DNA of 64,000 nucleotides from Henckelia pumila (taxonomy: Eukaryota; Streptophyta; Magnoliopsida; Lamiales; Gesneriaceae): contig NC_133123.1 of assembly GCF_033568475.1 (NCBI RefSeq), positions 7,307,001 through 7,371,000 on the forward strand, written 5' to 3'. Positions 1 through 13,241 of the stretch are shown here, one piece after another. The notes beneath the pieces were generated by a model that made no database searches, was not told where the DNA came from, and saw only the letters and a program-made list of their open reading frames with translations. Numbering within the stretch: position 1 is the stretch's first letter; every line of letters begins with the position of its first letter. The translations under genes were made by a program, and so were the position numbers.

Positions 1-637
1 ATATTATATAATATTGATTATGCATATGTGTTAAAATGTGGATCATTGGATGAATGATTTGGGTATTACCATATGGTAGGATCTCATTAACCTTAAAGAT
101 ACAATTTTTTTATTTAGGTAATATATTAACCAAAATATTATTATTGACACACGAAGACCATATCTCAAGTTGTCAAATAAAATAAAGATTTCATTCAATT
201 CTCATGCCATTTTCTAAAAGTATGTCTACAAAGATACATTTTTTATTTAGATTATATATTATATTACTTTTTTTATTTAGATTATAATATAATATTATAT
301 ATAATATCATATATAGCTCAATTTTTCAAATAAAATTTCTTTTATTGATCTTATGGCATGCATTTTCTATAAATATGTCGAAATAAGATTGAAATTACAA
401 TATGACGAGATACGTGATTACATGATTAATATTTTTTGGCAAGTATAAGATTAAGTAAATAGTAAATAATATTCTTAATTATAGTATTGAATTTTTTTTA
501 ATTGTTTAGCCCCAATTATTTTAGGAATACTAGAATATGAAAGGATGTATTACATAATATTTAGAAAACCTTATATTTTTAAAGATACAATTTTTATTTA
601 AGAGAGTGTGTGTGTGTGTCTATATATATATATATAT

Positions 638-686
<49 letters not shown>

Positions 687-3276
687 TTTTGATATGGTGA
701 GCACCTATCATGTGCACTTATGTGTGTACCTGCTGATGTGGCGTTCATCTATTGGATGTAAAGGATGCCACATCAGCGGTGCACACAAAAGTGCACATCA
801 TGGGTGCTCATAATATCAAATATATATATATATATATATATAACCAAAGTATTATATTGACACATTAAAACTGTATCAACTTGTCTAAATGAAATTAATG
901 ATGAACTACATTCTTCTATTATGGATGATTTTTTTCAACATCGAGTTAGTTTTTATGTGCAGTGCTACTTTAATCAACGATGTCTGTGTTCAAACCCGTG
1001 ATCCAAATTTTTGCAATAGAGTTTTGGAGTCATTTTAATTGACCAAACCCAGCATCCAGTCAAAACTTATCAATAACCAACTGGGCACGATAGCGTTCCA
1101 TATTAATTAAAAATATCTTTTCGATTTGTGAAAACAGTTAATCCTAAAATCTAACAATCGAGATAACTGCAACTGTTAAATTTAGTTTCGTTAATTTATT
1201 TAGATTAAACATGTCATGATAGCACAACACACCTAAACTATCGCTAATGAATAGCAATCATTCATGACAATTACGGATCACTGAACTCATGGTTAGCAAT
1301 AGAAAATTGTAAATCAAATTAATTTGTCAGATTAATCGACCACAAAATTCATGAAAATAAACAATAAATCAATAAATACTAGAAACAGACAAGAACATCA
1401 ATTTAAATCAAAACCTCACAGTGATAAATTTAAATAAAAAAAATAAAAACTTAGCCAAGCATAGTTGGCTTCATAATTCCTAAGAAAAAAAAAAGATTAA
1501 ACCTAGAAATTATGAAGAATAAAAAAGAAGAAAATTTCCTTCTCTGGCCGTGCAGAGCATGCAGAACGCAGGAACAGAAATCTGGGATTCTCTAAATCCC
1601 AAAACTAACGTGTAAAAGCCCTAACAGAAAAGAAAAAATAAATCTAGGAAAAAGATAAGATTATCTACAAGATAATCTTGATAATTGTTTAAATAAAAAA
1701 ACAAATCTCCAACAATATTTATCCAAAAAAAAATCTTCTTTTCAAAATTTTTCCATAAATTAAATATCATATTTATAATTACTCAAATATGGTATTTTCT
1801 TCTCAAATATTAAATCTTCAATTTCCACCGGACAGTAAAAGCGTAGTAACACAGCGCGCCCACGCCTTGCTTCACGACCTCTTCTAGTTTGCTCAATTTC
1901 TCAAAATTTCTCTTGAAAACTCCAAATGTGATGGAATTCAACCTTTTAGCCCAAATTTTGTCCAAGATCATCAAAATTCCTTCAACTAAAAAACACGACA
2001 AAATGCACCAATTAACAAATGCAAAAGATAAAAAACACGAGAGATATGATATTAAAAATATAATTATTATGAACTTATCAGAATCCGATTCCACATTTGA
2101 CAATTCAGAAAATAATAATAATTAAATTAAGAACAATGGAATTTTTGGAACAATTTAAGCAATAGAGATTTGAAACAAAGTTTAAACATCTAGGGAGTAA
2201 ACACAAAGTTAAGTTTAGCTTTAGGGAGTTATTTGTAAGTTGCCCTTATAACATCACTTTGCATGTCAAAATGTTTTAAAGATAATATATTATGATTAAA
2301 AATACGTAGTAATTTGTGATATGATCAATTTTAAAACGATAAAGAAAAAACTTGGCATCTGACTTTTTGTCGCTATGTTTTATATAAAAGTTTACATTAG
2401 AGTTCTTGTCGACAGTAATGAATGTTCATATTCCCTTTAAAAAAATGTGTTTGTGGATAAATGCGTCAATTTTGATGCGAACTTCTTGTTAAAAACAGCG
2501 AGAGTGTAAAATCTATAATTTTGAAACTGTTATATTTCATTTATCTTGATCTTGATTGTAATTTCACTTACCTATTATCACAAAAATCCTGTAGTAACCT
2601 GTTTAAAAAAAATAAAATCATGTAGCAACCAGATTACAATTTTAAATTGGTTAAGATGGTGTTTGATTAAGCTTATTAAAAATAAATTATAAGCTCTAGG
2701 ATCTTATAAGTGAACTTATAAGCTGTCAGGTCTTATAAATAAGATGTTAAAGTATTTTGATAAACTTATTTTAAACAACTTAATTAAAGATGGTGGTGTG
2801 TTTGGTATTATAAGATATTTTTATTGTAAAAATCACAAAAAAAAGATATAATAGTGTGAAAATAATATAGTAATATATTATACAAAAAATAGTTTTAAAT
2901 TTATCATAAATGTTAAAAATATATTTTAAAATAAAATATTTTAATTTTAAAAAATTGATAAATTATGTACAAAAAATGGCAAAGAACATGGTGGGAATTA
3001 AAAAATGATAAATTATGCACTGCAGGTCCCCATGTAGCAATTTTTTCTGATTTTTAATTAATTATATAATTAATAAATGTTTTTATAAAATCATTATTTA
3101 TTTATAATGCAGGTCCCCACGTGAAAGTGTTAGCAGTACTTTTGCATTTTTATGCAGCGTCCGCTGTCTGTGATGGAGGATTGCAGTATTCATGTTCTAC
3201 GTGTATCATGTTTATCTGGCATGTTTTATTTGCATATATTATGTCACGACTATTATGCTTCATACTTTTCATGTTG
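1..3276. other. Gene-free AT-rich region
   Basis: I see no supportable gene here. The longest open frames are under 100 codons, match no family I know and lie in AT-rich sequence. The region holds one TA microsatellite with an embedded MITE (listed separately) and A/T homopolymers. The last 120 bases, ending in AGTAT, appear to be the left part of an older repeat that the Copia element split; it resumes at 13242. Confidence 0.7.
684..820. mobile_element. Palindromic MITE inside a (TA)n tract, family 1 copy A
   Basis: This 137-base imperfect palindrome starts with GAGTTTTGATATGGTGAGCA and ends with TGCTCATAATATCAAA; its arms pair over about 55 bases each. Both sides are pure TA repeat (about 620-683 and 821-842). 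A second copy, about 95% identical, lies at 14548 in the same setting. There is no coding capacity. The setting recalls the rice Micron elements, known MITEs that sit inside TA microsatellites; membership of that family is only an analogy. Confidence 0.75.
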
Positions 3277-3281
3277 AGTAT

Positions 3282-4069
3282 TGAAAGGAAATAAGGGTTG
3301 CACATAAACAGTTTGAGGTGTTGTCACAAGGTGTCGACAACACCTACTAAAACACCTTGAGTAATTTGCAGCGGAATATAAGTTAAGCGTGTATAAAATA
3401 AATAAGCAACCAAATAAATAGACTCAATTGAATTAAGCAAGAGTATAAATACTCTTGCAGCGCCTCATGGCAAAACTTCACTAGAAAACTTTTCAAAGAG
3501 TTTTACAAACCCTAAAACTAGTGACTATTGTAAAATTCAATTTCTCAACACAAGTGAGAAAATAAACAATAAAGTTTCTCCTAAAACCATTCTATATGAA
3601 ATAGAATAACGAAAAACAGAATAAGGAGAAAAACTCTTGAAGCCAAAAACACGTGAGATGTAAACACCCTTCGATCAACAATCTTCGAGTGTTCTTAGCG
3701 GCTTCAAGCAACCACGACCAACCGTCAAGCTTCAGCAGTCCTTCGAACGTATTTCTTTGCTTTGGAAAACTCACGGTCTCTCAATGATCGATCACCTTTT
3801 TTTCTTGTGCGTGTATCTTCTCCATAAAATAGAGCAAGAGTCCTTCTTTAGAATGTTTCCTTGTAGGCATAGGACTCTAGATCTTGATCAAGACAAATCT
3901 ACACAAAAAGAAATTAAATCATTAGATTTATGATAACATAATATTGATAACTTAAATTAAATCAAGTTAATCAAGAAATTAAATAACTTCATGTCCAAGA
4001 AAGGCAAAAGATAATCAATAAAATCTTTTTCAAAATAGGATGATTTTAAGGAATAAAATATTCCTTTCA
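3282..4069 (-). repeat. 3' LTR of the Copia/SIRE element
   Basis: 788 bases, partner of 12452-13241, preceded by the target duplication AGTAT at 3277-3281. It carries the same compound palindrome at 3315-3357. Confidence 0.93.
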
Positions 4070-4084
4070 ATCTCCCCCTTTTTG
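4070..4084 (-). other. Polypurine tract of the Copia element
   Basis: Directly before the 3' LTR the minus strand reads AAAAAGGGGGAGAT, a purine run in the right place to prime plus-strand DNA synthesis. Confidence 0.8.
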
Positions 4085-4489
4085 CCTTTCTGGACAAAAC
4101 ACAACTAAACTCCCATTTAATCAAAAAACTCCCCCTTAATAGATTCTCCCCCTAATTATAAGCAGAGGTGTTGTCAAAAGATGTTGGTAACACCTAGCTA
4201 TGACACATCAAATCAGAAAACATAAGTGCAAGGAGAAATAACCATACGAAACATCAAAGAGGAACAAAAACAAGTTTTGATTAGGAGCAGAGCAAACACA
4301 GAGCAATTAAAACTCATAACCTAAAATAGAAACAAAACAAAAAATATTAAAATTGATTGCTCTCGGAGTCATCCTCTTCACTTTCTTCTCTCCCTTTTTG
4401 TTCAGAAGGACCAGTTCCACTTAAAAGAGACTCATAGTGAGCCTTTAACCCTTCGTAGTAGGCAAGGTCAGCCTTTGCTTGAACAATCT

Positions 4490-6244
4490 TCTACTCAGCA
4501 TGCACCAATTGAGCGTGTATGAATGCAGAATCAACCACTTGTGCAGCAGAAGGAGGTACAAAAACAGCAGCAACAGAAGAGGTGTTGGCAGCACCTGCCA
4601 TGACACCTGCATAATCAGCAGTCTCAGACCAAGGAAGGTCGATCTTCCTGTTTCCTTTGAGCAATGCCGGTGCAATCTTCAGCAACTCCCCAGGCTCTAT
4701 AAGAACTTCATCATCATCCTTTTTAATTTCTTGAGACAGCATCATAGAATAGATGAGTGGTGGATAAGGCAGCTTCAAAGTAGGTTGAGCACAGTCTGCA
4801 AATGCCATGACCGTGTCAAACACAAGTCTGCCATAGTTGAACGCAAATCCAGATCCAATAGCATACAAGACAGGAGCTTGATGCTTGGTAACCACACTGG
4901 AATTTCATGATGGAGTCCAGGTCTTCACAGCAGTTTTATGAAGAACAGAGTAAAAAGACGTAAGCTTTGCTGCCGATAGTTTCTTCGGGTGAGCAGGGTA
5001 TGCAGTGGCATGACCCCCAGTGATGACAGAAATCATTTCCTCCATAGATGGTAGAGCAGCATCGTCAGAGGCAGGAGTCTGAAGGAATCCATTGATAATG
5101 GCAGGGCTGAATGAGAAGATCTGCCCTCGCACATACACTTTTCCATACTTCATGAATCTTGGATCCCTCACAGATTCAGTGAGATTGCAGTAGAATTCTC
5201 GCACAATCTCTCTGCAATAGGAACTAGCAGTAGTGACAGTAGACAGTAGGTTCCTTACCTCAAAAAATTTCACCATATTTTGAGCTCATAGCTCTCCACA
5301 TCAATGTTGTGCTCTTCCAGAAACTCTCTATTGGCATAATTCTCCCAGAGATCAGAAATTTATTTAGAGTAAAAGGCGGATGAATAAGATGAATTAACCC
5401 GATACTCTTCTCCTAAGGTATTGTCCAGAGTGTCAGCAACACCTTCCTCATCTCCTTCAGAGTCATCAGAATCTGACTCTACTCCCAACTCATTCTCAGC
5501 ATCTGAATCTTCACTCGAAGCAGAGCTGGAACTTTCAGAAGGGTGAGGGCGGTTGTCAGCATATTCCTGGAGTATTTCTTCATCCGGTTCATCCTCTGGT
5601 TCAGGAACAGGAGCAACAGGAGAGGATATAGTCTTTTTGCCTTGGGACTTCTTCATCTTAGCCATGAACTGGGCTATGGAAATCTCCTCATCATCAGATG
5701 GCACACGAGGAGCAGTAGAAGATGGTCCCTCAGAAACTGGAGTAGAAGTAGGAGCTTCTTTTTCAGCAGAAACAGATGGGGTCTCTGATTCAGTGGATTC
5801 ACTGTCAGGGGATGATTTTTCTTCAGATTCAAATGGGACGGGGATGGTTGGAACAGAGGGTTCCATTGTACTTGCTTTTCCCCTTTTTCGATGTACAAGT
5901 TTGTAATCTTCATCATCACTGTCATCTCCTGAAGAAAATTCTGTATCTAGCATAGAAGGCCTTGATGGTTGACCCTTTCCACGAAAACGCTTTGAAGCAG
6001 TGTAATCTGGATTATATCCAGCTTGTCTCTTTGATTGTCGGGTCAAGGGTTTCGTGGGAAACACCCTATTCAGCATACTCATGTCTCGCATATTGTCCAC
6101 GTCAATGGCATTACCAGGCTCTCCTGGAGCGATGGAGTCCAGAGGCACTGGTTCCTCAGCAATCGGAACAATAGCTTGTTCAACCACGGGGTGTGGTGAT
6201 GTAGGTGTTGTGACACCTTCCGCAGCATCTTTATTGTAACCCAT
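4490..6244 (-). CDS. Envelope-like extra region of the SIRE element (fossil)
   Basis: Between RNase H and the 3' LTR, about 1.75 kb is open on the same strand apart from a few breaks. The upstream part encodes an acidic, Ser/Glu/Pro-rich stretch with low-complexity runs. The downstream part (about 4500-5280) encodes a folded-looking domain with KYGKVYVRGQIFSFSPAIIN, resembling the putative plant transposon protein domain often found after pol in SIRE and other env-like plant elements. No clear signal peptide or membrane anchor is visible, so envelope-like describes position and family only. Confidence 0.6.
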
Positions 6245-7325
6245 TCAGAACGGATATCTTGGGGATCAAAACCCTTTCCTGCCATGAAAATACGTGAGGA
6301 TAGAGTATTTAGAAGAGAAGCAGGACACAATAACACAGAGAAGATGAGGGAATGCGGGATGAAAGTAAAGAGAAAAAGTGTTTCCAAAAAAAGATAGAAT
6401 CCCAGATAAATAATCCCTCAAACCTTTCCTATTCTAACTCGGATTCTGAGTAGGCCCCAACGGTAACAATGAACCTAACGGTAACAAGGTGAGAAATGGT
6501 AACAAATCCTTTTTAAATTAGGCAATAAATCCCATCGATTTCCTCCGATAATCTTGGCACAAATATTTCACCAAATCTTTCCAATTTTAACTCCTCATCA
6601 GATTTTAACACCACTGAAACAAAATCCAATCACTTTTAAATTGAAAAATTCAGAGGATAGGGCACAAATCAAAATTTTTGTTCGATCAGAATTTTTAACC
6701 TTTTGGCATAATATATTCACACTAAAAGAAATATGCATGTCCTAAATATGACTAAAACAGAATGTGACATAAAATTAAAATGCAATTTGAGGCACAGCAA
6801 AATGTTGACAAATGAGGTGTTATCCACGATGTTGGCGACATCTCCCAGCAACACTTCAGGATTAAAAAATTTTTATATCCAATTCATTGTTTGTACAGAA
6901 GTGGTAGCCTGCACACTAAAGGAACGATCTTCAAATGGACCCCTCTAGGTAGCTTTTTCCATTTGCTTCTGATTATCAATCAAATTTGATGATTGACTTA
7001 ATTCAAGCTTAACTTTTTCTTTTGATATTCTGAATTTTGTAAAGTCACTTTTCATTTGGGACAAGATCATGGAATACACGAACGTCCCTCCACTACTTTA
7101 TGACTTAGTCAGAACTTTTCTTCAAATAATTCAATATTAATCTGTAAAAAGATTTGCACAGAATCCTGAGTGAAAACTAGTCAATGGTTACAAAGTATCC
7201 AACACATCACAAAACAAAATGAATGCATAAATGCAGAGATGCCTAAGATAAAAAAAAAATGCACATGCATGAAAAGGTGTTGTCACAGGGTGTTGGCAAC
7301 ACTCCTGACAACAGCTCGAGCTAGA

Positions 7326-10300
7326 CTATAATGCACACATACTGAGAGACTTCCTTAGGTTGGAGAATCTCTCGAAATCCAAAGCTTTTGTGAATATATC
7401 AGCTAGTTGGTTATTAGTTCCAACAAACTCAATTAAGATCATGCTTTTCTCGACCAAATCTCGAATGAAGTGATGTCTAATGTCAATGTGTTTGGTTCGA
7501 GAGTGTTGTACTGGATTTTTGGATATATGAATGGTACTAGAATTATCACAGTACACAATAGGAACATCACTCTTAACACCATAGTAATTTAGCATTTGAT
7601 TCATCCATAGGAGTTGAGAGCAACAGCTACCTACAGCAACATATTCAGACTCGGCAGTAGACAAAGAGACACAGTTTTGTTTCTTGCTGTACCATGACAC
7701 TAGATTATTCCCTAAGTAGAAACATCCTCCCGAAGTACTCTTTCTCTCATCTAAATCCCCAGCCCAATCAGCATCACTAAACCCTACCAAATTCGAATTG
7801 GTTTCTTTAGTGTACCACAAACCCAAATTTAAAGTTCCTGCCACATATTTCAGTATGCGTTTCACTGCTTTCAAATGAGTAATTTTTGGGTTAGACTGGT
7901 ATCTAGCACACAGACAAACACTATACATGATATCAGGTCTAGTAGCACTTAAATACAAAAGACTACCAATCATGCTTCTGTAAAGGGTGTTGTCAACACC
8001 TTCGGCAACATCCTCCCTAGACAGTTTTTCATTTGACCCCATAGGTGTGCGCATGTGTTTAGTGTTGTCATTCAAAAACTTCTTAACAAGATTTTTAGCA
8101 TACTTGCTTTGGCACAAAAATATGCCATCATGCATTTGTTTCACTTGCAAGCCCAAAAAATATGTTAACTCATCAACCATACTCATTTCGAATGTAGAGG
8201 GCATACACTTCACAAAATCATCAACAAGTTTATCATTTGAAGCACAAAAGATAATATCATCCACATAGATTTGGCAAATTAAGATATTACCTTGAGACTT
8301 TTGCACAAATAAGGTCTTATCCACTTCACCTCTTTTGAATCCAATATTGAGCAAGTACTCAGTAAGTCTCCCATACCATGCACGTGGTGCTTGCTTCAAT
8401 CCATACAATGCCTTTTCCAACTTATACACATAATCAAGATGATTTGGATCCTCAAAACCTTTAGGTTGTTTCACATAGACCTCTTCATTTAGGATCCCAT
8501 TTAAAAAAGCACTTTTTACATCCATTTGAAAAAGTTTCATACCCATGTAACATGAAATAGCAAGCAAAAGTCGGACAGACTCAATGCGGGCTACAGGAGC
8601 AAAGGTTTCATCAAAATCCATCCCTTCAACCTGTGTATACCCTTGAGCTACCAACCTAGCTTTATTTCTTATGATGTTTCCCGACTCATCAGTTTTATTT
8701 TTGAAAATCCATTTGGTTCCTATGACATTACCATGAGCAGGACACGGTACTAAGTACCAAACATCATTTCTCACAAATTGTTCTAACTCTTCATGCATAG
8801 CATTGACCCAAAATTCATCTTTTAAAGCTTCTTCAACCTTTTTGGGTTCAATGTTTGACACGAAACAAGAGAATCTTACCTGAGAATATGTAGAACTCAT
8901 GCACAGTAGACCTGCCATCTTTCGATAATCAACTTTTTCTTTCCTTCGAGTTTGCAAGTCTCCATACACATCTCCAATTACCTATGAGGTTGGGTGATTC
9001 TTCTGAATTCTGCTTGGAATATTCTTTCCAGCTTTGTTTACCTCACTGTTTTAATCAGTATTCTCATCAGTAGGTTTTTCAACTTTTGAATCTGGATTTT
9101 CTGTAGGAGGTGTTGTCGGAGGTGTTGGCAACACTCCTTTGACAACATCTATATTTCCAGAATTATCCAGCAGATCATTAACATCATCCTCAGCTGTTTT
9201 CTTCTTTAGATCTGCAAAGTCATCGAAAACAACATTAATTGATTCAAAAATAGTCCTTGTTCTCAAGTTATACATCCTATAGGCTTGGCTATTTGATGAA
9301 TATCCTAAGAACATACACTTATCACTCTTTGCATCGAATTTAGCAAGATGATCTCTATCATTCAAAACGTGACAAACACATCCAAAAACAAGAAAATATT
9401 TAAGGTTTGGCCTCTTTCCTATGAGAAGTTCATAGGATGTCATAGTAGTACCATTCCTCAAATAGACTCTATTTGAAATATGACATGCAGTGTTCAAAGC
9501 TTCAGCCCAAAAACGTTTTGAAATATTCTTAGAACTAAGCATCACTCTTGCCATTTCTTGCAAAGTCCTATTTTTTCTCTCGGCAATCCCATTTTGTTGT
9601 GGAGTTTTAGGGGCAGAAAATTCATGAGAAATACCTTTCTTTTCACACAAGCTCGCAAAAGAAGAGTTTTCGAACTCCTTACCATGGTCAGTACGGATTC
9701 TGATTATCTTCAGATTATATAGGTTCGAAATCTTAGTGAGTAGCTTCTTGAATGCATCATATGTATCCGATTTTTCTCTCATAAAGTTTACCCAAGTGTA
9801 TCGTGAAAAATCATCCACACAAACAAAAGAGTATTTCTTACCACCGAAACTTTCAACATACATTGGACCCATCAAGTCCATATGAATAAGCTCAAGGCAG
9901 CGTGTTGTCACAGATGTTGGCAACACCTCGTGTGACACCCTAGTCTGCTTCCCTTTCTGACATGCTTCACACACAAATGGAATACCAGATTTTAAGTTAG
10001 GCATACCTCTTACAGAATCTAACTTACTCAAGTTCTTTAATGTCTTGAAATTTGCATGACCCAATTTTTGATGCCAAAGATCAAACTCATTAACTTTGGT
10101 ATGTCTACAAGCCATCTCTTCTCCGATTTGATAGCAGTTGTCGGATGACCTAGTTCCTGTCATGACACAGAGATTTGATTCATCAAAAACTTTGCATAAT
10201 TTCTTATCAAATTGCACATGCAAATTATCATCACAAAGTTGGCTTATGCTTATTAGATTTGCGGTTAATACTTCAACATGAAGCACATTGCGAAGCTTGG

Positions 10301-11330
10301 GTAGACCAGCAACATTCAGAGTTCCCTTTCCAACAATGTTTCCCTTTGAACCTCCTCCATAGGTTACTTTTCCACTTTTCTGTTCGACATAATCAGTGAG
10401 AAACTTTTTTGAACCTGTCATGTGACGAGAGCTACCGCTATCAAAATACCATGCACCTGAAACATTAGTTCTTAAAGCAGTATAAATCATATGACACTGA
10501 ATATCAGCTTTTGGTACCCAAATCTTTCTTACATAAGATCTGTTTCTAGGGATGTTGTGGGGAGGTGTTGGCAACACCGTAGGCAACACCTTCGATGCAG
10601 ATCTGTACATGTAATCTTCCTGCAGTTTAAAATAGTATGGTTTGATATGACCAGGTCTATGACAATAGTGACAGATGTACTTACGTTTCCTTCTAGCCAT
10701 TGAAGGAGCAACAGGTTGTGGCTTTGGTTTTGGAGGAATAGTTTGTGAGGCCTTTTTACTTGAGTTTTCTGAACTGTTACTTTCCTTGACAAACACAGGG
10801 CCTTTCGAACTTTCACCAATCTCAAAAATACTATTTTCAAATCTCAAACCAGCCGTACCATCTCTTCCCATCATGAGTAAAGAATCAAGATTGGAGGTGC
10901 TTGAATTAAACTTAGCCAATGTAGCTTTTGCCTTTCCGAGTTCTTCCTTTACTTGGCTTAATTCAAGGTCTTTCTTACTCAGCATGACTTCCAGCCTTGA
11001 CACATCAGCCTTTAGATCAGAATTTTCCTTTGAAAGGATAGTATTCACTTTGTTCCTTTCAATCCAATCAGTATGTAATTCTTCAAACATCATCCGAGCT
11101 TCTTCTATAGACATTGTATCTTCACCTGTATCAGTATCACACATATTATCAGTAATGGAGGAATTCAAACAGACTGACCTTTGGGAGGTGTTGCGGCCAG
11201 GTGTGGCAGCACCTGCGGCAACACCTAAAGGATTGACTTGAAACTTCTTCTTGCTTTCCAGTAAGGCAGATAGGGCAGTATGACTTTCTTCATCTTCATG
11301 ATCTTCTTCTTCAGACTCTTCATCACTCAA
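7326..11330 (-). CDS. pol region of the Copia/SIRE element (fossil)
   Basis: Visible domains in order: a second zinc-knuckle-like CHYCHRPGHIKPYY near 10670; aspartic protease WYFDSGSSRHMTG near 10440; a GAG_pre-integrase zinc region (LWHQKLGHANF and CEACQKGKQTR) near 10000; integrase core (HMDLMGPMYVESFGGKKYSF, then QQNGIAERKNRTL) at about 9300-9890; reverse transcriptase from KWIFKNKTDESGN with YVDDIIF near 8265; RNase H with SDADWAGDLDERKSTSG and STAESEYVA near 7650-7780. This is a complete Copia set. The N-terminal half also holds a coiled-coil-like stretch rich in K, E and L near 10950. The frame is interrupted, so this is a fossil. Confidence 0.9.
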
Positions 11331-12377
11331 AGACGTGTTCATCCCTTTCCTAAGTGTGTTGGCACACTCATTTGCATAGTGTCCGAAACCTTGACACGCA
11401 TGACATTGAACCTTGTCCAGCTTCTTTGAGACAAACTTCTTCTTTTCATCCACCATCATCCGAGGCTTAGAAATATCAGTAGGTTTCTTTGGTGATTGTT
11501 CTGGTCCAGTGATCCTCAAGGGCTTGTTGGAGAACATTGGAGTCTTGAATTTTTTATCCGTCTTTCTTGACTCTTTCATCCTCTTTAGATAATCATTGAA
11601 TTTATTAGTCATGAGAGAGATAGAATCTTCTCCTAAATCAGATTGATGAACCTCTTGATGAAATTGAACGTATTCCTCATATGAAGGCTTTGAAGCTTGA
11701 AAAGCTATCGATTTTCCTTTATCCTTCTCTTGGTCTGAATTGTTCATCTCAAAGACTTGAAGAATGCTAATCAATTCAGTCATCTTCATCTTTGAAGTGT
11801 CCTTTACTTCTTCAAGTGTCCATATCTTCCCATTGAATCTTTTAGGCAAGGATCGAAGAACCTTGTTCACCATAGCTTCACTCGCAATAGGTCCTCCAAG
11901 AGCATGAGCCTCAGTAGCTATTTCCCTAAGTTTCTTATCATACTCAGCAATAGTCTCATTCTCATCCATCCTGATTCTTTCAAATTTAGCATTTAACAGC
12001 CTCAATCTTGTTCTTCTCACACTATCAGTCCCTTCGCAGTGTTCTTGAAGAGCATCTCATGCATCCTTAGCAATAGTGCAGTCAGATATGATCACATACA
12101 TCCTCATATCCACAGTTGCAAGGATTGCATTGAGTGCCTTAGCATTGTAACTTGAGCTTTGTATTTCCTCGGCAGTCCAATTTTCTTCTCTCTTGATGAT
12201 ATAGTCTCCGTCGTCATCTTGCGTTGTTGGAGGAGTCCAACCAGTCAGAATACTTTGCCAAGCACGAACATCCATAGCTTTAATAGTATATCTCATTCTA
12301 TGCTTCCAGAGTGCGTAATTAGATCCATCAAGAATTGGAGGTTTGAGAAACGAATTCGAAACAGATGATGAGTCCAT
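11330..12377 (-). CDS. gag region of the Copia/SIRE element (fossil)
   Basis: Begins MDSSSVSNSFLKPPILDGSN, the typical opening of SIRE-type gag (UBN2/DUF4219 family), with W-K-M/R spacing after LDGSNYALW. A CCHC zinc knuckle, CHACQGFGHYANEC, lies near 11400. Capsid and nucleocapsid role is inferred from the family. The reading frame is not continuous, so it is treated as a fossil. Confidence 0.85.
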
Positions 12378-12433
12378 CTTATTTCCCTGTAATAAAAATA
12401 AGCAACCAAGATCAGTTCTTAGTGTATCAAGAA

Positions 12434-12450
12434 GATGGCTCTGATGCCAC
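12434..12450 (-). other. Primer-binding site of the Copia element
   Basis: Directly inside the 5' LTR the minus strand reads TGGCATCAGAGCCATC, close to the TGGTATCAGAGC complementary to the 3' end of plant initiator Met-tRNA, the usual primer of plant Copia elements. Confidence 0.8.
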
Positions 12451-12451
12451 T

Positions 12452-13241
12452 TGAAAGGAAATAAGGGTTGCACATAAACAGTTTGAGGTGTTGTCACAAG
12501 GTGTCGACAACACCTACTAAAACACCTTGAGTAATTTGCAGCGGAATATAAGTTAAGCGTGTATAAAATAAATAAGCAACCAAATAAATAGACTCAATTG
12601 AATTAAACAAGAGTATAAATACTCTTGCAGCGCCTCATGGCAAAACTTCACTAGAAAACTTTTCAAAGAGTTTTACAAACCCTAAAACTAGTGACTATTG
12701 TAAAATTCAATTTCTCAACACAAGTGAGAAAATAAACAATAAAGTTTCTCCTAAAACCATTCTATATGAAATAGAATAACGAAAAACAGAATAAGGAGAA
12801 AAACTCTTGAAGCCAAAAACACGTGAGATGTAAACACCCTTCGATCAACAATCTTCGAGTGTTCTTAGCGGCTTCAAGCAACCACGACCAACCGTCAAGC
12901 TTCAGCAGTCCTTCGAACGTATTTCTTTGCTTTGGAAAACTCAAGGTCTCTCAATGATCGATCACCTTTTTTTCTTGTGCGTGTATCTTCTCCATAAAAT
13001 AGAGCAAGAGTCCTTCTTTAGAATGTTTTCTTGTAGGCATAGGACTCTAGATCTTGATCAAGACAAATCTACACAAAAAGGAATTAAATCATTAGATTTA
13101 TGATAACATAATATTCTGATAACTTAAATTAAATCAAGTTAATCAAGGAATTAAATAACTTCATGTCCAAGAAAGGCAAAAGATAATCAATAAAATATTT
13201 TTCAAAATAGGATGATTTTAAGGAATAAAATATTCATTTCA
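12452..13241 (-). repeat. 5' LTR of the Copia/SIRE element
   Basis: 790 bases, TGAAAGG to TTTCA, about 99% identical to 3282-4069 and followed by the target duplication AGTAT. It contains one copy of the compound GGTGTTG/CAACACC palindrome (12485-12527). Upstream control elements of the retrotransposon would lie here; I could not place its TATA box with confidence. Confidence 0.93.

Larger units (their letters stand above)
3282..13241 (-). mobile_element. Copia LTR retrotransposon, SIRE lineage
   Basis: A 9.96-kb element read on the minus strand. Its LTRs (12452-13241 and 3282-4069) start TGAAAGG and end TTTCA, and the 5-bp duplication AGTAT flanks it at 3277-3281 and 13242-13246. Order from its 5' end: LTR, primer-binding site, gag, protease, integrase, reverse transcriptase, RNase H, a long envelope-like region, polypurine tract, LTR. 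Integrase before reverse transcriptase is the Copia order; the long gag, the extra region after pol and the Met-tRNA-type primer site fit SIRE. The LTRs differ at about seven bases and one 2-base indel in 788, suggesting well under one million years at common plant rates. All parts are present, but the coding region is broken in a few places (about four). Confidence 0.93.

Noticed and set aside
1810-2125. Overlapping 97- and 78-codon frames on opposite strands
   Set aside because: AT-rich sequence, no recognisable protein content, no gene context.
3315-12527. CRISPR-like array from the repeated palindrome
   Set aside because: The modules are 0.4-1.3 kb apart, irregular and inside a plant retrotransposon; there are no regular spacers and the genome is eukaryotic.
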